A stretch of 11,964 nucleotides of DNA, taken from contig JALNVO010000063.1 of assembly GCA_023231365.1 (NCBI GenBank), positions 1 through 11,964 of the forward strand, read 5' to 3'. Position 1 is the first letter of the stretch. Each line of letters begins with the position of its first letter. The position numbers and the translations under genes were made by a program. This stretch comes from Fibrobacteraceae bacterium. GTDB taxonomy: Bacteria > Fibrobacterota > Fibrobacteria > Fibrobacterales > Fibrobacteraceae. The notes under the pieces were generated by a model, which ran no database searches, was not told the DNA's origin, and worked only from the letters and a program-made list of their open reading frames with translations. Below, piece after piece: positions 6,717 to 11,964 of the stretch.

Positions 6717-6745
6717 GGAAGCCCCCCGCAGAGCACGGGGCTTCC
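6717..6745. repeat. 9-bp inverted repeat at the 5' side of the transposase remnant
   Basis: GGAAGCCCC (6717-6725) pairs perfectly with GGGGCTTCC (6737-6745) around 11 bases, inside which CCCCG/CGGGG offers an alternative pairing. It sits 14 bases upstream of the ATG at 6703. This position and form match a left-end subterminal hairpin of an IS200/IS605 element, which TnpA recognises as single-stranded DNA. Confidence 0.55.
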
Positions 6746-7662
6746 TCTGACTCAAAATTCCTTTGAGGTCATAAATCGAGCGACAACGAAGGCAGGGATG
6801 ACGGAAAAGCACACGCAACGCGTGTCCCGAACAGGTGAGGAACAAGATACTCCGAATGAACGCGAGCAAAAAACAGGTACTCTCGGCATTAGTGGTTAAC
6901 GAGACTCCTTAGCGCTTCAGCGCTTAGTACCAAGCGATCCCTTTGGATGCAAGAAGATTGGAAAACCATACAAAATAAGCGTCGCACCAATACTAGTCTC
7001 GAAGCATTCGGCATCCGCTTCGGCACCTCAATCATGATAGCAAAGGTGTTCGCTACCTGCAATGCTCGGCTTGAACACTATTCGACACTTTGAAAAGACG
7101 ACTGTTACAAAAGCCGAATACAGCGGCAAAACGCGCTTTGAAATTGTCAAGGCTCGGGCTACAGGACTTTAGCCCACTACCTGCGAAGTACTGCAACTGA
7201 GTTGTTGCGGTGTCACGTTGTTCCATCCTCACCCCTGCGGGGCCGGCCTAGAGTCCGGCTCTTCGAATCCTGACGTTCCCCGGATGGGACAGCACTCTCT
7301 TCATAGAAAATGAATCGTGAGAAGAGCCCATAATACTATCGGTCCCAAAGCACGCATAAAAGAGAAATGTACCTTCCGCCGCCGCAGATTCTTTTCAAAC
7401 ACGACAGGCTTTGACATTACAACCAAAATTTTTACTCAACGCCGGAATGGACATTCAAAATAAAAAGCACATTCCAATCCAAAGCAAGAAAAAAGTTGCC
7501 ACATTCTGAATCCGATGAAAATACAAATGGACTAAGGAAGGTTAGAAGAATATGCAAACTTGTCTGCAATCGAACTGGAGAAAAGATTTAGGAAATTAGA
7601 GCTTGGGTTCCAAACAGCGGGAGCTTTTATTTTCAAACAGATCCGTCGCAATTACGCAATTG
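6746..7662. other. About 0.9 kb intergenic region without a convincing gene
   Basis: No frame here combines length, start, ribosome site and a recognisable protein pattern. Visible items are a doubled AGCGCT palindrome (6911-6924), CGAAGC/GCTTCG arms near 7000-7022, GGGCTA/TAGCCC arms (7157-7162/7171-7176), the folded element at 7217-7293 and CTCTTC/GAAGAG arms (7297-7302/7321-7326). The stretch from 7330 to 7660 is A-rich and featureless. The region lies behind an IS remnant and may be decayed mobile DNA, but nothing ties it to a named element. Confidence 0.5.
7217..7293 (+). ncRNA. Structured element, possible small RNA or dispersed repeat
   Basis: Bases 7217-7228 (GTTGTTCCATCC) pair with 7282-7293 (GGATGGGACAGC) over 12 consecutive positions: ten Watson-Crick and two U-G in a plus-strand transcript. 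On the minus strand the two wobble positions would be A-C mismatches, which favours a plus-strand RNA. Inside are CCCC-TGC-GGGG (7232-7242) and either CCGG/CCGG (7243-7246/7255-7258) or AGAG-TCCGG-CTCT (7250-7262). CGGGG (7238-7242) could instead pair with CCCCG (7278-7282). It is not a tRNA: the TTCGAATCC stretch lacks a matching T stem. No promoter or terminator is evident. Confidence 0.35.
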
Positions 7663-7678
7663 TCTCAAAATTTCGAGA
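7663..7678. promoter_or_regulatory. Imperfect 16-bp palindrome, candidate activator site for urtA
   Basis: TCTCAAAATTTCGAGA is palindromic except for one mismatched pair (A7667/C7674). Its centre lies about 101 bases upstream of the start point predicted from the -24/-12 promoter, a usual distance for an enhancer-binding activator such as NtrC. The bases do not match the enterobacterial NtrC consensus, so the identity of the activator is open. Confidence 0.3.
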
Positions 7679-7745
7679 TTCAGACGTTTTTGTTTTTATG
7701 ATTTACTTACACGCTTTTTTTGAGTTAAAACAGGCAGTTTTCTAT

Positions 7746-7760
7746 TGGCACAAGTTTTGC
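7746..7760 (+). promoter_or_regulatory. Sigma-54 (-24/-12) promoter of the urt operon
   Basis: TGGCAC (7746-7751), five bases, then TTGC (7757-7760). The invariant GG and GC are exactly 12 bases apart, as sigma-54 (RpoN) requires. Transcription would start near 7772, about 36 bases before the urtA ATG. Promoters of this class need an activator ATPase and commonly serve nitrogen-scavenging genes, which agrees with the urea transporter downstream. Confidence 0.8.
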
Positions 7761-7807
7761 ATAAAGAAAAACGTCGCACGGCGACATCCTTTAATTCCGA
7801 GGTAACA

Positions 7808-9046
7808 ATGAATAGATCCATCGGCAAATCCCTTTCCCTGATTGCAGCATGCGCCTTAATACTTGGCACAGCCGGTTGCAGTGAAAAAAAAGAGAGCGCG
7901 GCAAAACCAGAAGAAACCATTAAAGTCGGGCTTCTCCACTCTTTGACAGGGCCAATGGCCATTAGCGAAAAAGCGGTGCGCGATGCAGAAGTACTCGCCA
8001 TTGATGAAATCAACCAGTCCGGCGGAGTGCTCGGAAAAAAGATTTCGTTTGTAGAAGAAGACGGCGCATCCGAACCTTCCACTTTTGCAACAAAAGCGGA
8101 AAAGCTCATTGATATTGAAAAAGTCGCAACTGTTTTCGGCTGTTGGACATCTTCGTCCCGCAAAGCAGTAAAGCCAATCTTTGAAGAATACGGTTCCCTC
8201 TTATGGTATCCTGTGCAGTATGAAGGAATGGAAATGTCCCCGAACATCGTCTATACGGGAGCGGCTCCAAACCAGCAAATTGTCCCTGCCATCGAATACT
8301 TGATCGGCAAGGGATACAAGAAATTCTTCTTGCTCGGTTCCGACTACGTATTCCCCCGCACAGCCAACATGATCATCAAGGCTGAAGTGAATGCCGCAGG
8401 CAAGACTGTCGTAGGCGAAGAATATGCAGATATGGATCAGACAGACTTTGCAGCGATTATTTCCAAGATTGAAGCCGCCAAGCCCGATGTAATCGTGAAT
8501 ACGCTCAACGGAACAGGCAACGTGTCTTTCTTTAAACAGATGTCCGAAAAGAATTACACAAGCAAGGAGTATATGACAATGTCATTCTCCATTGCCGAAG
8601 AAGAAGTAGCGACAATCGGTCCTGCAATTCTCAAAGGGCATCTCGTTTCTTGGAATTACTACCAGACTACCGATACGCCGAAGAACAAGGCTTTCGTCGC
8701 TGCTTACAAAGCCAAATTCGGAGAATCCCGCGTCACTTCCGATCCGGCTGAAGCCGCCTATGACGCAGTCTACCTCTGGGCGGATGCTGTGAAAAAAGCA
8801 GGCAGTACAGAAATTTCGAAAGTCCTCGCCGAAGTCCGCACCGGAGACGTTTCTTTCGATGCTCCAGAAGGATTGGTGAAGATCGACGGCAAGAGCCAGC
8901 ACTTGGCAAAGACCGTCCGCATTGGCGAAGTAGCCGAAAACGGGCTCATCAACGAAGTGTATTCAACGCCTAGTCCAGTTGCTCCAGATCCGTACTTGAA
9001 GAGTTACGATTGGGCCGTCAAAGCAGGAATCCAGCCGCTTCAATAA
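7808..9046 (+). CDS. urtA: Urea ABC transporter substrate-binding lipoprotein UrtA
   Basis: Binds urea outside the inner membrane and passes it to UrtBC. ATG 7808 is preceded by GAGGT; the frame is open farther left, but that part lies upstream of or across the sigma-54 promoter. The product has 412 residues. It starts with a lipoprotein signal (hydrophobic residues 9-22, lipobox TAGC, Cys24) and a polar linker (SEKKESAAKPEE). It continues as a type I periplasmic-binding (Leu/Ile/Val-family) protein: IKVGLLHSLTGPMAISE, DEINQSGGVLGKKI, then the UrtA/FmdD hallmark GCWTSSSRKAV, LLWYPVQYEGMEMSPN and YTGAAPNQQI. That set separates the urea/short-amide binders from amino-acid binders. The usual -3 residue of the lipobox (Leu) is Thr here. 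First gene of the operon, followed by an intrinsic terminator. Confidence 0.95.
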   Translation: MNRSIGKSLSLIAACALILGTAGCSEKKESAAKPEETIKVGLLHSLTGPMAISEKAVRDAEVLAIDEINQSGGVLGKKISFVEEDGASEPSTFATKAEKLIDIEKVATVFGCWTSSSRKAVKPIFEEYGSLLWYPVQYEGMEMSPNIVYTGAAPNQQIVPAIEYLIGKGYKKFFLLGSDYVFPRTANMIIKAEVNAAGKTVVGEEYADMDQTDFAAIISKIEAAKPDVIVNTLNGTGNVSFFKQMSEKNYTSKEYMTMSFSIAEEEVATIGPAILKGHLVSWNYYQTTDTPKNKAFVAAYKAKFGESRVTSDPAEAAYDAVYLWADAVKKAGSTEISKVLAEVRTGDVSFDAPEGLVKIDGKSQHLAKTVRIGEVAENGLINEVYSTPSPVAPDPYLKSYDWAVKAGIQPLQ

Positions 9047-9065
9047 TTTGTCCTAACATCCTGAG

Positions 9066-9102
9066 AAGGCACTCTGACTCTCTGGATTCAGAGTGCCTTT
9101 TT
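9066..9102 (+). terminator. Intrinsic terminator/attenuator between urtA and urtB
   Basis: AAGGCACTCTGA (9066-9077) is perfectly complementary to TCAGAGTGCCTT (9088-9099), a 12-bp stem with a 10-base loop, and a run of five T covers 9098-9102. It begins 20 bases after the urtA stop. Partial read-through would give much UrtA and less UrtBCD, the ratio an ABC importer needs. I see no strong separate promoter in the 46 bases before urtB. Confidence 0.9.
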
Positions 9103-9148
9103 AATAACAAAGTAAATAGTTTATACATCCGTCTTCAAAGAGGCTTTT

Positions 9149-10051
9149 GTGGATCATTTTGTCACCATACTTTTTAATGGAGTGAGCCAAAGTTCCATTA
9201 TACTTCTGACTTCGCTAGGGCTTGCCATTACATTCGGGCTGATGCACGTTATCAATATGGCACACGGTGAATTTGTGATGATCGGAGCCTATTCTACTTA
9301 TGTGGTGCAACAAATTTTTGTGCGATACCTTCCCGAAAGCATTGGAAGTATATACTATTTTGCAGCAATTCCCGCGGCATTCCTCGTTGCATTTTTCTTG
9401 GGCAGCCTGCTCGAAAAGTTCGTGATTTCAAGATTGTATGGCCGCGAAATAGATAGTCTGCTCGCCACTTGGGGAATAAGCCTCATCCTGCAACAAGCGG
9501 CGCGGACAATTTTTGGAACGCAAGGTGTAAACGTAACCGCCCCTGCTTTTTTGCAAGGCGGCTTCAGCATTGGCAATTGCACCTTCTCCTACAACCGGCT
9601 TTTTATCATCCTTCTCGTCGTGTTTTGCATGATCGCAATCTGGTTCATTATGTACAAATCCCGCTTCGGCAAACAGATGCGTGCCGTGATGCAAAACCGA
9701 CCAATGGCAATGTGCATGGGAATCAATTCCCGCAAGATCGACAACCTGACATTTGCGATAGGTTCAGGATTTGCCGGTATCGCCGGCTGCTCTATTGCAC
9801 TTTTAGGCTCCATCGATTCTACCGTAGGGCAAAGCTACATCGTGAACGCTTTTATGGCAGTCGTTCTCGGCGGAGTCGGCAAACTCATCGGCACAGTGCT
9901 CGGCTCAGGGATTATCGGCATGGCTAGCATTTTCACGGAGAACTATACGTCTTCCACAATTGCCAAGGCCATCGTCCTTCTGATCGTGATCATATTCCTA
10001 CAGAAGAGACCGCAAGGATTGTTTGTCATCAAGAGCCGCAACTTGGACTAA
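9149..10051 (+). CDS. urtB: Urea ABC transporter permease UrtB
   Basis: One of two inner-membrane subunits forming the urea channel, in the LivH-type permease family. It starts at GTG 9149, with AGAGG five bases upstream, and encodes 300 residues. Most of the length is hydrophobic, with about eight membrane spans. The LivH/UrtB signature GLAITFGLMHVINMAHGEFVMIGAY lies at about residues 24-48, the cytoplasmic loop for ATPase contact (KSRFGKQMRAVMQNRPMAMCMGI) near 170-192, and GVGKLIGTVLGSGIIG near 247-262. It lacks the long N-terminal periplasmic extension that many proteobacterial UrtB proteins carry. It follows the urtA terminator by 46 bases and precedes urtC by 14. Confidence 0.93.
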   Translation: MDHFVTILFNGVSQSSIILLTSLGLAITFGLMHVINMAHGEFVMIGAYSTYVVQQIFVRYLPESIGSIYYFAAIPAAFLVAFFLGSLLEKFVISRLYGREIDSLLATWGISLILQQAARTIFGTQGVNVTAPAFLQGGFSIGNCTFSYNRLFIILLVVFCMIAIWFIMYKSRFGKQMRAVMQNRPMAMCMGINSRKIDNLTFAIGSGFAGIAGCSIALLGSIDSTVGQSYIVNAFMAVVLGGVGKLIGTVLGSGIIGMASIFTENYTSSTIAKAIVLLIVIIFLQKRPQGLFVIKSRNLD

Positions 10052-10065
10052 ATGGGTGAATTTAT

Positions 10066-11154
10066 ATGTTCAAATATTTTGAAAAATACGGATGTAATTT
10101 AACATTCAGTACAATCGTACTTGTACTAGCCGTGATGCCCGTGCTCTTTATGCTCGGCATTTTGAGCGGCACGTCTACACTTCTTTTTCTAGGAAAATGC
10201 ATCGCTTTTGCAATCGTCGCAATAGGTCTCGATCTCATCTGGGGCTACACCGGAATTTTGAGCCTCGGACATGGTCTCTACTTTGCTCTCGGCGGCTATG
10301 CAATGGCGATGTACTTGAAGCTCCAAGCTACAGGCGGCAACATCACCGACTTTATGCACATCGGAGGTCTCACGGAACTCCCCACTATTTGGAGACCTTT
10401 CCACACACTTCCCATTACATTTATCATGATAGTTCTCGTCCCGTCCATTCTAGCATGGATCATAGGTTACTTTATATTCAAAACCAGAGTCAAAGGCGTT
10501 TATTTTTCCATTATTTCTCAAGCTCTCACTTGGGCCGCATGCTCTATCTTTATAGCTCTTTCACCTTATACTAACGGAAACGTAGGCATTACAGAAATCA
10601 AGTCCATTTTCGGCAGCATCAAAGGCGGAGCAAACCAAGGAAATCTGTTTTTTCTCTTCTATATGTCCCTTGCAACACTCGTCGGAGTATACGCGTTTTC
10701 CCGTTTTCTCGTTTCGCGCAAGTTCGGAAAACTCCTCGTCGCTATCCGCGATGGTGAAAACCGCACCTACTTTTCAGGCTACCCTGTGAGCCGTTACAAG
10801 AATTTCATTTACGTTCTTTCGGCTGCATTCGCAGGCATTGCCGGAGCTATCTTCGTTAACTTCAACGGTTGCATAACTCCTTCACAAATGACCATCTCCT
10901 ACTCCATCACAATGGTCATCTGGGTTGCCGTCGGCGGCAGAGGAACCATCATCGGAGCTGTCATTGGAGCTTTCCTCATCAATATCTGCGAATACAATCT
11001 GAGTTCGGGTAGCACGGTCGAAATCTGGCAATACATCATTGGCGCCATTTTCTGTCTTTCGATCCTTTTCTTCAAGGGAGGACTCGTTGGGCTTGCACAA
11101 GAAAAAGTTCCGCTATTTATGCACAAATTAGCTGCAAAAGCGTCAAAAGCCTAG
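10066..11154 (+). CDS. urtC: Urea ABC transporter permease UrtC
   Basis: The second channel subunit, of the LivM-type permease family, 362 residues. ATG 10066 has GGGTGA six bases upstream. The family signature WGYTGILSLGHGLYFALGGYAMAMYL lies near residues 60-85, the ATPase-facing loop (KFGKLLVAIRDGENRTYFSGYPVSRYKN) near 218-246, and GGRGTIIGAVIGAFLINICEY near 289-309. About nine or ten hydrophobic spans can be counted. UrtC rather than LivM is chosen because of the neighbouring UrtA hallmark and the urtABCD order. A short basic tail (HKLAAKASKA) ends the protein. It lies 9 bases before urtD. Confidence 0.93.
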   Translation: MFKYFEKYGCNLTFSTIVLVLAVMPVLFMLGILSGTSTLLFLGKCIAFAIVAIGLDLIWGYTGILSLGHGLYFALGGYAMAMYLKLQATGGNITDFMHIGGLTELPTIWRPFHTLPITFIMIVLVPSILAWIIGYFIFKTRVKGVYFSIISQALTWAACSIFIALSPYTNGNVGITEIKSIFGSIKGGANQGNLFFLFYMSLATLVGVYAFSRFLVSRKFGKLLVAIRDGENRTYFSGYPVSRYKNFIYVLSAAFAGIAGAIFVNFNGCITPSQMTISYSITMVIWVAVGGRGTIIGAVIGAFLINICEYNLSSGSTVEIWQYIIGAIFCLSILFFKGGLVGLAQEKVPLFMHKLAAKASKA

Positions 11155-11163
11155 GAGTATACT

Positions 11164-11934
11164 ATGGAATTGCTATCTGAATATATACTTGAAATCAATC
11201 ATATCTCCGTTTGCTTCGACGGCTTTTACGCTCTTACCGATGTTACGACAAAAATCAAGCGCAACAGCATTCACTTCTTCATCGGACCGAATGGCGCAGG
11301 CAAAACGACTCTTCTCGACATTATCTGCGCAAAAACCAAGCCCACGTCAGGCACAGTTGTTTTCAACCCGATGTACAAAGAACCGATAACACTCACCGGA
11401 ATGCCAGAATATGAAATAGTGTGGAACGGAATCGGGCGCAAGTTTCAAGTGCCATCTGTATTCGTGAACCTCACCGTCGAAGACAATATGGTGCTTTCAC
11501 TCAGCGGAGGCAAACGGATTGTGGATTCCATTCTGCGAACTCCGAGCGATGAACAAAACGAGCATATCAATTCCCTCTTAAAACAAGTCGGCCTCTTTGA
11601 AAAGAAAAATTTCCGCGCAGGAGCTCTCGCCCATGGCGAAAAACAATGGCTGGAAATTGCCATGCAACTCGTGCAAGAACCAGAATTGATAATGCTCGAC
11701 GAACCAGCAGCTGGAATGGGAAAACCGGAAACTTTCAAAAGTGGTGAAATTCTAAAGAAAATCAAAAAGGATTGCACCATCATCGTCATCGAGCACGATA
11801 TGGATTTTGTGAAGCAAATCGCCGATACGGTCACCGTACTCCACGAAGGAAAAATTCTGATGGAAGGTTCTGTAGAAAGTGCCCTCGCCGACAAGACCGT
11901 ACAAGCGGTCTATTTGGGGCGCGGAAAAGAATAG
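11164..11934 (+). CDS. urtD: Urea ABC transporter ATPase UrtD
   Basis: Cytoplasmic ATPase that powers urea import together with UrtE, 256 residues, ATG 11164 with AGGAG upstream. Walker A is GPNGAGKTT (41-49), the Q-loop Gln is 95 in RKFQVPSVF, the ABC signature is LAHGEKQWLEIAM (155-167), Walker B is LIMLDEP (175-181) and the switch His is 211 in VIEHDMDFV. The signature departs from LSGGQ in the way typical of UrtD (LSHGxKQWLEI), which separates it from LivG. All catalytic elements look intact. The stop is 13 bases before the next ATG. Confidence 0.95.
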   Translation: MELLSEYILEINHISVCFDGFYALTDVTTKIKRNSIHFFIGPNGAGKTTLLDIICAKTKPTSGTVVFNPMYKEPITLTGMPEYEIVWNGIGRKFQVPSVFVNLTVEDNMVLSLSGGKRIVDSILRTPSDEQNEHINSLLKQVGLFEKKNFRAGALAHGEKQWLEIAMQLVQEPELIMLDEPAAGMGKPETFKSGEILKKIKKDCTIIVIEHDMDFVKQIADTVTVLHEGKILMEGSVESALADKTVQAVYLGRGKE

Positions 11935-11947
11935 CTGAGGACAATTT

Positions 11948-11964
11948 ATGCTGAAAATAAAAAA
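11948..11964 (+). CDS. Start of next gene, probably urtE (partial)
   Basis: ATG 11948 is preceded by GAGG at a normal distance (CTGAGGACAATTT) and opens a frame reading MLKIK before the window ends. Position after urtD and the usual urtABCDE order make the second ATPase, UrtE, the likely product. Five codons carry no family information, so the identity rests on context alone. Confidence 0.5.

Noticed and set aside
6327..6869. 180-codon frame taken as a full-length transposase
   Set aside because: The start is a TTG, and the N-terminal 60 residues cross an IS-type hairpin and have no family similarity. The C-terminus is out of frame. Recorded instead as a pseudogene at 6256-6703.
7053..7226. 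57-codon minus-strand frame (MEQRDTATTQLQYF...) starting at ATG 7226
   Set aside because: GTGAGG touches the start codon with no spacing, the start lies inside the folded element at 7217-7293, there is no recognisable protein pattern and no partner gene. Not enough to call a gene.
7243..7281. Possible tRNA because of TTCGAATCC near 7263
   Set aside because: The flanking bases cannot form a T stem, and there is no acceptor or anticodon stem in register.
7552..7596. 14-codon plus-strand frame with AAGGAAGG ten bases upstream, possible leader peptide
   Set aside because: It lies about 175 bases upstream of the predicted urt transcription start, has no run of regulatory codons and no attenuator after it.
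7560..7805. 81-codon plus-strand frame across the urtA upstream region
   Set aside because: It begins with TTG without a ribosome site, runs through the sigma-54 promoter and ends beside the urtA ribosome site. It is best seen as a chance frame.

Overview
The window reads as chromosomal DNA of a Gram-negative bacterium with moderate GC. The mix of a phosphatidylserine decarboxylase, a GerW-family protein, a SurA/PpiC-like foldase, lipoproteins and a urea ABC importer would fit Fibrobacter or another member of the Fibrobacterota/FCB group. That placement is inferred from gene content recalled from memory, not from a marker gene, and is held with moderate to low confidence.

Layout. (1) Bases 1-998: a gene-poor left edge with several hairpins and a frameshifted IS200-type transposase on the minus strand (302-731). 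(2) Bases 948-6073: a tight minus-strand cluster transcribed right to left: psd, a degenerate endonuclease III-like Fe-S protein, a lipoprotein of unknown function, a GerW/YtfJ-like protein, a periplasmic peptidyl-prolyl isomerase and prfB. Gaps are 3 to 41 bases, two junctions overlap, and a strong intrinsic terminator ends the run. prfB is split by the classical RF2 autoregulatory +1 frameshift, so its real start is at 2115 and not inside the long downstream frame. (3) Bases 6074-6703: a G10 tract, hairpins and a second, more decayed IS200-type transposase. (4) Bases 6704-7745: about 1 kb with no convincing gene, including one well-folded inverted-repeat element (7217-7293). (5) Bases 7746-11964: a sigma-54 type promoter followed by urtA, an intrinsic terminator, urtB, urtC, urtD and the first codons of a further gene, probably urtE. 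All are on the plus strand.

How the parts work together. The right half is a high-affinity urea import operon: lipoprotein UrtA captures urea, UrtB and UrtC form the channel and UrtD (with UrtE) powers it. The -24/-12 promoter points to nitrogen-limitation control. The hairpin after urtA would give more binding protein than membrane and ATPase subunits. The left operon mixes envelope biogenesis (psd, foldase, lipoprotein) with translation termination (prfB), which is most simply read as a housekeeping operon.

I found no CRISPR array, tRNA, rRNA, phage or clearly new defence system. The most unusual items are the endonuclease III-like protein that keeps its Fe-S ligands but seems to have lost its catalytic residues, the two unrelated IS200 copies broken at the same protein position, and the structured element upstream of the urt promoter.
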